NCBI GenBank assembly: GCA_905116865.2
Contig: CAJHNH020002035.1
Span: forward strand, 283,501 to 347,500
Direction of reading: 5' to 3'
Source: Candidula unifasciata
Lineage: Eukaryota > Mollusca > Gastropoda > Stylommatophora > Geomitridae
DNA length: 64,000 bases
Every line of letters begins with the position of its first letter. Position 1 is the first letter of the stretch. The notes beneath the pieces are model-generated. The model saw only the letters and a program-made list of their open reading frames with translations, was not told the origin of the DNA and did no database searches. A program made the position numbers and the translations under genes. This document shows, in pieces, positions 1 through 63,236 of the stretch.

Positions 1-72
1 GTGTGAGTGTGTAATTGTCTGCTGTATGTGTGAGTGTGTAATTGTCTGCTGTATGTGTGAGTGTGTAAGTAT

Positions 73-455
<383 letters not shown>

Positions 456-509
456 GTAACTATGAATCTCTCTCAACTGTAATGAACAGGTAGAAAATGC
501 AATGACATG

Positions 510-735
510 GACAGATCTAACAGCCTCTCAAAAACAATACTAATGGGCTCAGTAGAGGGGAAGAGGAGAGAAGGCAGACTAAGTAAGACCTCAATACAGA
601 ACTTGAACAGGTCTTAGGCATGCAACCATGAAGTCCATCGCATCTGACCGTCAAAGGTGGAGAGAGCTGATCAGACAATCAACAGCAACTGGTGACCCAC
701 GACACGCAGTGTTATGGGATGATGATGATATATAT
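510..735 (+). mobile_element. 3' remnant of a non-LTR retrotransposon
   Basis: Broken frames resemble the C-terminal tail of reverse-transcriptase ORFs (GSVEGKRREGRLSKTSIQ, then a Trp/Arg-rich tail), followed by GATGATGAT repeats. It is short, with internal stops. Confidence 0.5.
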
Positions 736-739
736 ATAT

Positions 740-1140
740 ACATATATGGTTGTATGAAGTTATGGAAACAGTAAGCTGTAATGGTAATCAAAGAATCCAT
801 CAAGGAATCAAAGACTATTGACTTGACAATCACAATAACTTGTCTAACTCCTCCAGATATATATTAAGGTGCAATCAATGCATACTATACAATCATATAC
901 GGCTACCCGAAACAACATGTACACATGTCTTGAAATCTGTAAATGGCTAGATCTGTTCTATTTGAGACACTTTCCCACAAATGCAGTTTCTAAGAAAGAA
1001 ACATCTGCACACTTACAGACACACATACATTCCAGCAACATCTGAAAAGATGCCAGTTAAATAACCCAGCAAAATATGTAAAAAAAAAAATAATAATTCA
1101 GAAACTTGAAACCAGCCAGGTTTGTTTTGAAAATGACTAC
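740..1140. other. AT-rich flank, nothing recognised
   Basis: No ORF, repeat unit or RNA structure could be recognised here. Confidence 0.5.
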
Positions 1141-1144
1141 TTCT

Positions 1145-1770
1145 AGCCACACATTTTAGCTACACCGAGACCTAAATCACACAGTAAAGCCACTTCAGTG
1201 TAGCTACTTCACAGATTAAATCATCCAGTTTAGCTACTACAGTTTAAATGACACAGAATAACCACTACACAGATACAATCACCCAGTGCAGCTATAATAC
1301 AGATTTAATCATCCAGTTTAGCTATTATACAGTTTAAATCACCCAGTTTAGCTATTAAAATGACCAGTTTCTACATCTTCAGACGTAAAGTGCTAGAACT
1401 ATATTTTATTTATCAATCACTTGGTTGGTAATGTGGTCAACATCACACTGGCCGCCTTTACTTTCCAGGAAAACCTGGTAACCACTCAAGGTTGGGTCAA
1501 CTTGGGAGCCAAGCTTATTTCTTTTAAAAGTTTGGTTCCATTTGGACTTGAACCTGTGACCTTCCTATTTGCATGTAATCATCTAGCTGCAACATCATGG
1601 CTGCTTCCAATTCACACAGTATAGCCACTACTCAGCCTAAATCACACAGTATAGCCACCAATCAGCCTAAATCACACAGTATAGCCACTAAATAGTTTAA
1701 ATCACCCAGTTTAGCTTCTACACAGTTGAAATCAGTTAGTTTGGTTACTATACTGATTGGGTTTCACTAC
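1145..1770. repeat. Degenerate ~30-bp minisatellite split by a SINE
   Basis: Loose copies of a unit containing TTTAGCTACTA, CAGTTTAAATCACC and CAGTATAGCC fill 1145-1385 and 1617-1770. The 195 bp between them are a SINE in reverse orientation, so the SINE inserted into an existing array. Confidence 0.75.
1417..1610 (-). mobile_element. tRNA-derived SINE, group A
   Basis: The sequence is a diverged reverse-oriented copy of the group-A SINE seen complete at 40461-40728: tail side TTGGTTGGTAATGTGGTCAA, body TTTACTTTCCAGGA, and head with a B-box-like GACTTGAACC and CATCATGGCTGCTTCC. Confidence 0.8.
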
Positions 1771-1984
1771 CACCACGCAGGGTTGGAACACTGCTTGGCT
1801 ACACAATGTAGCCACCAAATTAGCAACCAATGCTTGATCTCACAGCTTGGCTACACAATGTAGCCACCCATGCTTGATTTCACAGCTTGGCTACCTAGGG
1901 CAGGCTTCACAGCTCAACTTATCTTAACCATTCAAGCTTGGCCTCACAGCTTATACTGTGAAGATGGTACTGTGTAGTGACACA

Positions 1985-2525
1985 TATAAAATAACCCTTG
2001 ACCCATTAGGAGGTGTATTGGTGGAAGCACTAGCACATAAAACCCACCATCTTTCTGTCTTCCGCTTGATGAATAAGTGTATGATAACTTAGTCCTGTCA
2101 AATTTTTGATGATGTCATACCAGGTTCTTTTTTGCCCTCCTCTTCTTTTACTACACCTATAATGTTTCTTGAAGTACAGTCTTTGCGATTGAATCCTGTC
2201 TCACCACGTGCCCAAACCAAGCTAGCTTGTGACGTTTCATGACTGCCAAGAGAGGCTCTTGATGTCCTGCAAATCTGTATATTTTGTCTCCGATATATTC
2301 GTTAATTTTGTGCTCTAAATGACTAATTACTTCTGTGTAGCGACAAACAACACCATATCCATAACAGGCCACAAGAACAGACTGTGGCAATATTTTAGTC
2401 ACCAGTTCACTGACATTCCTCAGCTCAAACTCATAACAAGGCTGTAGTGTTGTTTTCATTTTATTTACAAAGTAGACAGCAACACAAACATATATAGATA
2501 AATGTGTTTTTTCACAGCTGTACAA
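1985..2525 (-). mobile_element. Non-LTR retrotransposon 3' fragment
   Basis: The minus strand encodes KRHKLAWFGHVVRQDSIAKT, a common ending of LINE reverse-transcriptase ORFs, with a degraded upstream portion. The 3' part (1990-2230) is a diverged copy of the element at 63409-63680. 5' truncated. Confidence 0.75.
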
Positions 2526-2529
2526 AATT

Positions 2530-3110
2530 AAGCCACGGAAAGTAATGTCTCTTCATTGTTTTCATCATTAACATCATCACCTTAGTATGGACACATCATT
2601 ACTCCTATTATAAAAATCAACTGCAAAATTAAACAAGTCATCGTAATCATCACTTAGATTTCCAGAAAAGCATAATTTCTAACAACAAAAAACTACATTA
2701 AGTTATTCATAATCAACATTACCTTAGAATCCAAAAATCAAATCTAACAGGGAAAAAAAGACAATAATTTATCATCAACATTATATTAGTATCCAAAAAT
2801 CTGTACACCAGGTGTAAACTATAGAAAATTATCTACAAACATCACCTCAGGACACGTAACATTATCTACAACATAAAAGTCAAGTATAGAAGTGGTCGTA
2901 TCATCAAAGGTTAGCTCAACTGTCGCAAATTATTGCTCCACAAAAGCAAACACAGAAATTAGTTTATCATGACGATCACTCAATATTAATGCATCCATAC
3001 TTCTTCCAACTACTTTCCTCTCTCTTTCTCACACATACATACACACACACACATGCTCACACACCAAACACAAAATATGATATTGATAATTAAAATGAAA
3101 AGTAACTGAA
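2530..3110. other. AT-rich sequence with loose internal repetition
   Basis: Phrases such as ATCATCAACATTA and AGTATCCAAAAATC recur imperfectly, and a short CA/AC run lies near 3035-3060. No gene seen. Confidence 0.45.
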
Positions 3111-3186
3111 TATTCATGATTCTTCTTGTACAGTGTTTCTCAGTTTGTGATCCACAGCCCCTTGGGCACAGTAGGACAAACTGAAG

Positions 3187-3430
3187 GGTGTCTCTGTGGT
3201 CAAGTGGTCAAGCAGTTTGCCCTGCGCTCTGAAGGTCGTGGGTTTGCTCCAAGGCTGTGCCCTTCAGTTCACGAGTGCAATTTTTACGGAGATCCCTGTG
3301 GATCGTCCCCGGAGCTACAGAGTTCATGCTCTGTGCGATGCTATCCGTTCTGTGGAGAGAGACCAAGCCATATGGGATGAAACCCGGTGCAGTGAAGCCG
3401 ATTCTCTCGGCTGTAACTTTTTTTAAAGGA
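3187..3430 (+). mobile_element. tRNA-derived SINE, group D
   Basis: The head has an A-box-like TGGTCAAGTGGTCAAGCAG and a B-box-like AAGGTCGTGGGTTTGCTCC. The body contains GAGTGCAATTTTTACGGAGA and a TTTTTTAAAGG end. A second, shorter copy lies at 63830-63985. Confidence 0.8.
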
Positions 3431-5960
3431 CAAACTGAAGGGGCCAGTGATAAAAAAAAAATAAAAAATTCAACTTTAGAATGCAATCTTGTTTTTTTGT
3501 TTTTTATTGTTGTGTTTCTGATTTTTATAAACTCTTCAGGATAACCATTACAAAATACGGGGTCTGTGGCAGACGTTTGAAAATAAGAGGGGTATGCAGG
3601 TTTCAGCTAATTTGGGAACAACCGCTCTAGCCCATGCCAGGTGGCACTGGTAATCATGTCGAAACACTGCCTTATGTCTTGCGTTCTATTTGTTCTAAGG
3701 ACTGAAATATTCTTTTACGCCAGTGGTTGGCAAACTCTTTAGTTGAAAGAGCCAAAAATCAGCAGAAGGATGATTACAGTTTTTTGACAGCTAAATTTCT
3801 TTTCAAGAACCAGGTTTTTCGGAATCAAAACTGATTTGCACCCAACTGGCCGAGCCACACTCAGGTAGCTAAAGAGCCGCATGCAAACTGCGAGCCGCGA
3901 TTTGGAAACTACTGCTTTAGGTATTTGTAACATATTGTCATCCTCCATTCTTCTGTAATATATCACGTTGAGAGGGATGAATACCATACATGTAAGCAAA
4001 CCTGACAAACCAAAGCAATAAGGTAAACATTTCAGAACTTGCAAACTTCTGTACATTCAGGAAAAAAAGATAATTCACATGTTACAAATTATCATTCGGT
4101 TTATGAAGAAGAAAAAATAAGCAGATTATCACTCAGATGACTGCTTTGTCACTAAATAATTTCTTAACAAAAAGAAAAAAAATATGCTTGTATTGTGTTA
4201 AACATGACAATCAAATACAAATGAACATTAAAACAATTAGTCGTGAAACTTGGTACAGTGCATAGATTAAGGTTGGCATTTTCATCTGAACTAACACACA
4301 AGACCACTGCATTCTTACACATTAACTCTTTCGGTCCCAAACAGATCACCATGTGAGATCATTTACTGCCAGCATGTATCATGTCAAGCAAGGTGTGTTG
4401 TATCTTTCACATTTGGTTTGAGCATGCTAAACAAACCTAGCTAGATCTTAGAGCTTACACATAAGGTACCGAAGTCTAGCCTATCCAATAAAACACAATA
4501 ATCTACCTAATAGGCTCTCTCTTCCCTAAGGGCCTTAACATCAAACATAGCACTATCTACAAATGTTGGAGTAACAACTCTTGTTGCAACCTGCCAGTCC
4601 TAGCCGTCAAGTACCATCTTTCTGCATCACACATGACTACTACTGAGACATGGATCTTTTCCTGGGAGAGACCTCAATTTAAAGATAAGTGATTTTGTGG
4701 TCTTGCTTGCAACTGTATCACTGTGACTTATGTCATATGTAGCCTCAAAAGTTCATGTATCCTTTGTGACTGCGATAATAAGAAGCTGGCTAGTTCGACT
4801 TCTGGCTTAGTTAGATTTTCTCTTCAGCGCAAGGTATGGAGACATATTTCAATCCCTGAAAAGAAGTTTTTCTGTCTGGAGCAAAATGAAACATCATAAC
4901 CTGCAGTCTATGGTGACAACAATAGCCAAGCACCCCTAAATCCTCATGCTGTTGGTCTGCAATCTGGAATGAATCTTCTGATCTCAGGTTGTCATGCTTT
5001 TCAAGTGGCAGCGCTGAGAGGATAAACTGCCAGACTTTTTGGTTTTCTAGTGGTTTCTTTTGTTGCAGCTGTGGCCAAACCTGCCTATTAATCTAAGCCA
5101 CCAGGCTTCTCTTCTTATTCTGTATTTGCCCTCAACAGCTAGGCTGCGATATCTGCACATTTTAAATCTGATCTCAGCAATGTTCTAATTCATCACCTTT
5201 TGTTACTTGTTACGGGGCAGTGTGCTGACACCTCCACCCTCCTCTCTCACCCAAATGGAGCTCCAAAACACCCCACAGAGATGATTCTTTTTGCACTGTT
5301 TCTATATCAGCCCTTGGAAAACCACTATGAAATAATCTAGGACTGAAAAAGTTGGGAAAAAAAAACATGGAACAAACACATTCAACTCTGAATTCAAGAC
5401 TGTTAATGTAGCTACTGGTGATATATTCAGGGCAAGTATATACAAAACAATGAACGTGAATTCTGTACAGCAAACCATGCCTTGTTAAACTGTTACAAGA
5501 GCATGTAAGTTCATCTTTCTATATTCTATATATCTGTATACACATGAACAAATGTGCACGGCCAGGTTAGGTTCCCTCCAGGACTGCTGTCCACAGGTTT
5601 AACACCTCAGGGATGAGAATCACACAGGAGCAAGTCCAAGAAAAACCTGTTTAACCGTTTAACACAGATACATAACAGCATCCTTAGGGTTGTGAACTAA
5701 CCTGTGTGTGGTTCAATGTTGGGGGGATGATTAAAATGTGCAAGAATGTGGATGAAATTACTATCAAATACAATGGCGAAGATAAATATACAAACAAGTA
5801 TAACAAGGTGCTCATAGTGAAGACAATCAAAGGTGTCCAGGTGTACCAAATGTTGGGTTAATTGTTGTCGGATCTCCAGTCGAGTGAATTTAGTTTGTGT
5901 CTAACATATATTAATTCTGTAGCAGTCATGTGTAGATAACTGTGTGTAGATTAATGTTTT
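3431..5960. other. Flanking sequence, no gene or repeat recognised
   Basis: Six-frame reading gives only short ORFs without domain signals. No array or recognisable transposon is visible apart from poly-A runs. Confidence 0.5.
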
Positions 5961-5964
5961 TCCA

Positions 5965-6152
5965 TGTGTGGGTTCTGAGGCCCATTGAGGGGTGCGTCTG
6001 ACTGAGAGATGAGGAAAAGTCAATTTGAAAGGCAAACAAACCAGATCTGTAAAACAGATGTGCTCACAAAACTCAAGCTCTGGAGCAGGACCAAAGTTAA
6101 GACATGGACAAACAACCAGAACTATCTGCTAAAGTTTACAGCTGGTGAATGG
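5965..6152 (+). mobile_element. SINE group B, diverged partial copy
   Basis: It matches the group-B element (complete copy 15733-16024): GTGGGTTCTGAGGCCC, AGATCTGTAAAACAGATGTG, CCAGAACTATCTGC and TTTACAGCTGGTGAA. The middle is degraded and the AAG tail is lost. Confidence 0.7.
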
Positions 6153-6154
6153 TA

Positions 6155-6370
6155 AGAATAAAGAATTCTTTCCTTGTACTGATTACTTCAAGTACTAAAT
6201 TCTCTCCCTTATAATTGTAAAAGGTACCAAGTTCTCTCCCTTTTAATGGTTACATCAAGTGTCGAGTTTTCTCCCTTTTAATGATTACACCAGGTACTGA
6301 GTTTTCTCCCTTATAATGACTACATCAGGTACTGAGTTCCCTCCTTTACAATGATTACATCAGGTACTGC
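6155..6370. repeat. Degenerate ~35-bp minisatellite
   Basis: About five to six imperfect copies of a unit with GATTACATCAGGTACTGAG and TTCTCCCTTATAATG. Confidence 0.75.
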
Positions 6371-6374
6371 TCAT

Positions 6375-7425
6375 ATGTTGGTTGATAAATGGAGATTACA
6401 AATATTACACAAACATATATTTGTAAAATGGTGATAAAAAATGTTGCATCACAAATGCATATACAAAAAAATCTATTCTGAAAAGGAAGTTTTCTTTTTC
6501 TATCCCAGATTCAACTTTATTGATGAACAATGTAGTCCAATATTTGAAACATACAATTTTTCTGATAAGGTGTCAATAATGCAACAATCTATGATATAAA
6601 GTGAAGCTAAAGTTCTACCCAACTGCCACCAAAGTTATATCTACTAAGTGGTTACTAATTATATCATACAACTTATACTATAGTTGCATTAACTAGTGAC
6701 AATTTATAGTAACATGTCAACTAGTGACCATGTAAAACTTTATAAAGTACTATGTATAAATTACACATGGATATAAAGTTTAGATGTTTTCAAAAATAAA
6801 CATGAGGTAAAAAAGAAAACAAAAACATTCACAAAACACAAAAAAATTGCATTCACCCATTGATTATTAAAGATTTGTTAGAACTTTCTCTCATACAAAT
6901 TCAGTTTTTTTGCCCCTAATATAATCTGTCCGGCATTATTTCCAAGAAAATGTTCATGAGAAAGTATTTGTTTATGAAAGGTCTGTTTTGTCTCATTCAA
7001 GAACATACTGAGATACATTTGTGAATTTTATGTCACAATTTGTTAAGTTTTCAATTGTGATGTTTCAGTCACAGTTCCATTATCTTCAGCATCTGAATAG
7101 TTGTTCCTTCACAACACAACCTTTGGAGGCGACAGATTAAAATCCAGTGTGCCTTTAGATACATAGTTTCCCACCACTGTTGTATCTGGATGAGATCACG
7201 ATTTTCTTTTCTTCCATTGTGCATTCTTCATTGGAAGAAAAAGGGCCAACTGACTCTTGCCGAGCTGTCTTTTTTTTAAAATGTCATTGTGGGAGCCCTA
7301 ATACATCTGCTTCTGCTCAGAGCTCTCTGGCAACAAAGATCTGTCAGTTGGGCAGCCCTGAAGCATTCAAGAGTTTTACATGAGCTCCGATTTGTGTGGA
7401 GACAGATAATATCAATGGTCACAAA
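6375..7425. other. AT-rich sequence, nothing recognised
   Basis: No coding signal, RNA gene or repeat is seen. It lies 2.2-3.3 kb past the KMT2C/D stop and could be distal 3' UTR or intergenic. Confidence 0.45.
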
Positions 7426-7429
7426 CTCT

Positions 7430-8060
7430 GTGTGGGAGACAGAGAGTACTGATGGCCAAGTAGGCTGTGGGATACAGAGAGTACTGATGGCCAAGTAGGC
7501 TGTGGGAGACTGAGGGAGTACTGATGGCCAAGTAGGCTGTGGGAGACTGAGATAGAACTGATGGCCAAGTAGGCTGTGGGAGACTGAGATAGAACTGATG
7601 GCCAAGTAGGCTGTGGGAGACAGAGAGTACTGATGGCCAAGTAGGCTGTGGGAGACAGAGAGTACTGATGGCCAAGTAGGCTGTGGGAGACAGAAAGTAC
7701 TGATGGCCAGGTAGGCTGTGGGAGACAGAGAGTACTGATGGCCAGGTAGGCTGTGGGAGACAGAGAGAGTACTGATGGCCAGGTAGGCTGTGGGAGACAG
7801 AGAGTACTGATGGCCAGGTAGGCTGTGGGAGACAGAGAGAGTACTGATGGCCAGGTAGGCTGTGGGAGACAGAGAGTACTGATGGCCAGGTAGGCTGTGG
7901 GAGACTGAGAGAGCACTGATGGCCAAGTAGGCTGTGGGAGACTGAGATAGTACTGATGGCCAAGTAGGCTGTGGTAGACTGAGATAGTACTGATGGCCAG
8001 GTAGGCTGTGGGAGACAGATAGTACTGATGGCCAGGTAGGCTGTGGGAGACTTGGAGACG
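7430..8060. repeat. 35-37 bp minisatellite, subfamily 1
   Basis: About 17 head-to-tail copies of a unit containing ACTGATGGCCAAGTAGGCTG and TGGGAGACAGAGAGT. Length variants of 35 and 37 bp arise from extra GA dinucleotides. All three minus frames stay open because the unit lacks stops, so the long ORFs here are not genes. Confidence 0.95.
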
Positions 8061-8890
8061 GCCTAGAAGGTCCAGTAGGTTGTGTGGAGGACAGATGATA
8101 CAAATGGTCACATTGTGTGGGATAAGTCTGTGTGGGAGACAGATACTACTGATGTCCAAGCAGTCTGTGTGGGAGACAAGATAGTACTGACAGCCAAGTA
8201 GTCTGTGTGGGAGACAAGATAGTACTGACAGCCAAGTAGTCTGTGTGGGAGACAAGATAGTACTGACAGCCAAGTAGTCTGTGTGGGAGACAAGATAGTA
8301 CTGACAGCCAAGTAGTCTGTGTGGGAGACAAGATAGTACTGACAGCCAAGTAGTCTGTGTGGGGGACAAGATAGTACTGACAGCCAAGTAGTCTGTGTGG
8401 GAGACAAGATAGTACTGACAGCCAAGTAGTCTGTGTGGGAGACAAGATAGTACTGACAGCCAAGTAGTCTGTGTGGGAGACAAGATAGTACTGACAGCCA
8501 AGTAGTCTGTGTGGGAGACAAGATAGTACTGACAGCCAAGTAGTCTGTGTGGGAGACAAGATAGTACTGACAGCACAGTAGTCTGTGTGGGAGACAAGAT
8601 AGTACTGATGGCCAAGTAGTCTGTGTGGGAGACAAGATAGTACTGACAGCCAAGTAGTCTGTGTGGGAGACAAGATAGTACTGACAGCACAGTAGTCTGT
8701 GTGGGAGACAAGATAGTACTGACAGCACAGTAGTCTGTGTGGGAGACAGACAGTACTGACATCCAAGTAGTCTGTGGAAGATGTGGCGATGGCCTAGAAG
8801 GGCCAGTAGACTGTGTTGGAGACAAGACAGTACAGATGACAAAACAATGTGTTGGAGACAGACTACGGCAGACCAAGTAGATTATGTGGG
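8061..8890. repeat. 38-bp minisatellite, subfamily 2
   Basis: About 17 copies of a unit containing CAGCCAAGTAGTCTGTGTGG and GAGACAAGATAGTACTGA follow subfamily 1 and are clearly related to it. The edges (8061-8150, 8760-8890) are more diverged, and both contain GGCCTAGAAGG, suggesting edge units shared by both blocks. Confidence 0.95.
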
Positions 8891-9634
8891 AGACTTGGAG
8901 ACGTTAGGATGAACCAATATTCTGCATAATAAAGAAAGTAGTTAAGCTTGCATCGTCCTATGTGGAGTCGGAAAGTTTGCTATTTGTTCAGTGCAACAAA
9001 GTTGGTAATATGCACCATTCTTCTGGTAACTTTGACAGACCCATTACCAACTAACTCCATAAGCACTTCCAAAAAAGAAAGATGTCTGCTGCTTCGTGGG
9101 TACTCCCAAATAATCACCAACCAGCACAGACAAATGTTAATGTATGTTTGTTAAGTATTCAGAAATATACACCAGACATTCAAAGCAAAGTTTTTTTCTT
9201 ACAGCAGATTTAAATAACGAAGAAACAAACAATATATTGCACAATTTACTTAAAGGATTAATTTTTTTGTGATTAGTTATGGCTTGATTCAAAATGCGCC
9301 AGGCAATACATTGTGCGGTATATTGTTTCTGTCCTCTTTATTTACATGCCAGATAATTAAAACATGGTTTTATAATTTCTAATAATTTTTTTTACAAGGG
9401 ACAGAACAATCTCAATATTTATTTCTGAAGAGTTCTACTACTATGATTACTACTATTATTTAGAACTTATGGTACTACACTTTAGTTTTGCTCTTAAGTG
9501 CTCAGTCTCTCTGCAAATTTTGCAGGCTATGTACATGTAATGAGTAAAACAAGACAAGTTTTTAGTCTCTAGTCAACTTCATCTGAAGCCTGGAAAGTAC
9601 ATCTGTCATCAGCAGGACGGAACACTATTAAGAC
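8891..9634 (-). other. Presumed KMT2C/D 3' UTR and proximal flank
   Basis: AT-rich sequence with no other coding signal lies directly after the stop codon and carries the two candidate polyadenylation hexamers. Confidence 0.5.
9337..9423 (-). terminator. Candidate polyadenylation signals
   Basis: Two AATAAA hexamers occur on the minus strand, at 9418-9423 and 9337-9342, about 210 and 290 bases after the stop codon. Either could end the KMT2C/D transcript. Such hexamers are frequent in AT-rich sequence, and family 3' UTRs are often longer. Confidence 0.3.
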
Positions 9635-60663
<51,029 letters not shown>

Positions 60664-61035
60664 CTAAGGAATTTAAGGTAAATACAAATTCAATTCATAC
60701 ACTGAATAAAACAGAAATATTATAAACATAAGAAGATTCTCTGGCAGGGGGTGCAAATCATCACTGACAAAGTATATTTAACTGCAAGTAGACATCACAG
60801 CAACAACAGCCCAATTATGGAAAAAGGAGCAACCGCAGTTGATCCAATATGAATCCCATAATTGCAGTTCCAATTTCACAGTAAACGGGTCTCCCCATTC
60901 TTGCCCTCTTCCTGTGAAACTGAAAATCACAGAGAATGTCCCTTGTGAAAAAAAATGACACTGACTGCAGTTTCAGCAAAACCAATAGCATACACATGCA
61001 TTGGATAAATAAGTTTCAAAAAAAAAAAAAAAAAA

Positions 61036-61268
61036 CCTAGTTGTGTATCGTTTACAGGGTATTGTCAGAGCCAACCACAGCATTTTTTTTGGCTGTTGTG
61101 GTTTTTCTAGGCAAATTTATATTCAGCAGTTTGCATTGCTTCTGAACGGTCAACTCTCAAAACCAACGCAGGATGGTCTGCTGCCTAATTGCCTGCAGCT
61201 GGGATCAAATCCGGTACGCCAGCATTGCAAAACGCGTTCGCAATGCTTGAGCCACAGATGCAAACAAA
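61036..61268 (-). mobile_element. SINE group C
   Basis: In reverse, CTGTGGCTCAAGCATTGCGA (A-box region) and CGTACCGGATTTGATCCCAG (B box), then a body shared with 53628-53862. A poly-A tract abuts at 61017-61035. Confidence 0.8.
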
Positions 61269-61554
61269 TATATAAAGCAGCCATCAGAAGTGCCAACACA
61301 AACAGTCTGACACTAGAAATACAGATCACTATTGATGGAAGCAACAGTTACAATAGATCAATAATAGTTGCATATGCAAATTAATCGCATAAGGCCCCCA
61401 TCAGTTCTCTGGCAACAGGCCACTCGTCATTTTTTGAAAAAGCAGAAAAAACGTTCACAAACAAACAAAAATTCCAGAAAAAACTACAGCTCACAGTCTA
61501 ACATCTGGAAGAAAATGCAACTGCCACCTATTGTCAGAAGCACTGACCAGAAGT

Positions 61555-62930
61555 AATCTGATATCATCATCATCATCATGTAGCAGGTCCTTTGCAGAAT
61601 GTCGTTCTCATCACGGTCTGCCTGAAAGAAACTTGGTCCCTAGCCAGCTCTCCCGCCTCATATACTTTCAAACTCAAGGAGTCACTTATATCCTGCGCCC
61701 ATCTTCGTGTCAGTCGGCCCCTGCCCCTCCTTCCCGGTACCATGCCTTCTGCTATTATTTTTTTTCAAATTTGTCGTGGCGCTTGGTATGACCAAAATAT
61801 TTCAGCTTCAGAGACAGGATGCTGTTTATAAGCCAATCCTCCTTGATGTTCAGATCTTTCAAGATGTCAGTATTTCTCTTCTTCTTTGTCCAATTTATTC
61901 CGAGAATCTATAGCCTTTCAGCTCAAATGCTCCTATTTTCTTTATTTCTTAAGGACTGGGAGATAGTCCACAATTCACATCCGTATGTAGCCACAGGGAA
62001 GATGCATGCTCTCAAAATTCTTATTTTGATCTCCTTGCTTGTGCTTAACCATAGACTTTTTAATCTTTGCATTGCTATGGCCATCCTTCTTTTAATTTCT
62101 GTCAAACAGTCTCTATTACTATTTATTATAAAGCTTAGATATTCAAAGTTTGTGACATTTTCAATTTCTTCATCATTTATTGTTATTTTTGGGTGGCAGC
62201 CAGTTTTATGTGTGGATATTATTTTCGTTTTTTTTAAATTCGAGAACAGATTTTGATCTTCACTGTGCTTTTGGACAGACAATATAAAATTTTATATTCC
62301 CTTTACGCTCTTCAAAAGAAGGACTGTGTCATCTGCGTAGCGAAGTTTCGGAATAGGGTTGCCACCAATTTTGAGCAGATCATAACTGTCACAAGTCTAG
62401 TCATTTTTTACATTTCACATTATATTTTCTACTTATTTATTGAATAGGTAAGATGAGAGAATGAACCCCTGGCTCACTCCCTTTTGCACCTCGAACCAAT
62501 CAGATGTTTCACCAGCTGCTCTGAAGGCTGCTTGTTGTTCTGATAAAGATTTTCAATTAAATGCACTAAATGCGATGGAAACCCCATACTTCTCATAATA
62601 GTCCACAGTTTCTGATATTGGACACAATCAAATGCCTTGTTATAATCAATGAAACAGGCATGAAGACCTACGTTGAATTCTCTGCATTTAAACAAAATTA
62701 TTCTCATATTAAAGATGTGATCCCTAGTTCCTCTACCCTGTCTGAAACCCGCTTGTGCTTCATGTAGCTCATATTGTAATTTCCTTTCAATCCTTTTCAT
62801 GATAATTCGTAAGAGGATTTTGCTAGCATGACTTATTCATGCGATGGTAGTTGGAGCATAGTTTCAGATTTTCTTTCTTTGGGAGAGGGATGTAGATTGA
62901 TCTTTTCCACGCTTTAGGCCAAACTTGACA
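61555..62930 (-). mobile_element. Non-LTR retrotransposon, longest RT fragment in the window
   Basis: Minus-strand frames in order: QAGFRQGRGTRDHIFNMRII and ACFIDYNKAFDCVQYQKLWT (RT blocks, about 62740-62600), then ITINDEEIENVTNFEYLSFI, RMAIAMQRLKSLWLSTSKEI and IFPVATYGCELWTISQSLRN (about 62200-61960), then the tail at 61870-61563 ending in (ATG)n. The FADD catalytic block between 62470 and 62300 is degraded, and frameshifts and stops are present. 5' truncated. Confidence 0.92.
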
Positions 62931-63008
62931 AAAAGATATAATTAAGATTCTGATATAAAAAAGAAGTAAACAGGAAACAAACTATGACTATAAAACTCAA
63001 CTGCAGGT

Positions 63009-63044
<36 letters not shown>

Positions 63045-63064
63045 GAGATGGGGGGGGGGGGGGG
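63009..63064. repeat. Poly-G tract
   Basis: About 55 bases almost purely G, interrupted by AGAGAT. It could form G-quadruplexes, and its assembled length is unreliable. Confidence 0.9.
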
Positions 63065-63236
63065 TGTAGCATAACGAAATGTTTCTATTTCTATGCTGAA
63101 AATGCCAGCTGGTTTGTCCATCGATAAAGACAGGTTGTCTTTCCCATGTAGACAAATATTGATGTCGTTATAAGGATAGAACACCTTGCTGTAATTATCA
63201 TATTTCTAATTCTTTTCATGTTTTACCTTCTACCGA

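Noticed and set aside
7276..8876. Minus-strand ORFs up to 485 codons (PTQTTWLSVLSC-type repeats)
   Set aside because: By-products of the 35-38 bp array; all three frames are open with the same words shifted.
61923..62800. Functional reverse-transcriptase gene
   Set aside because: Frameshifts, stops and loss of the catalytic FADD block, plus 5' truncation, make it a dead LINE fragment.
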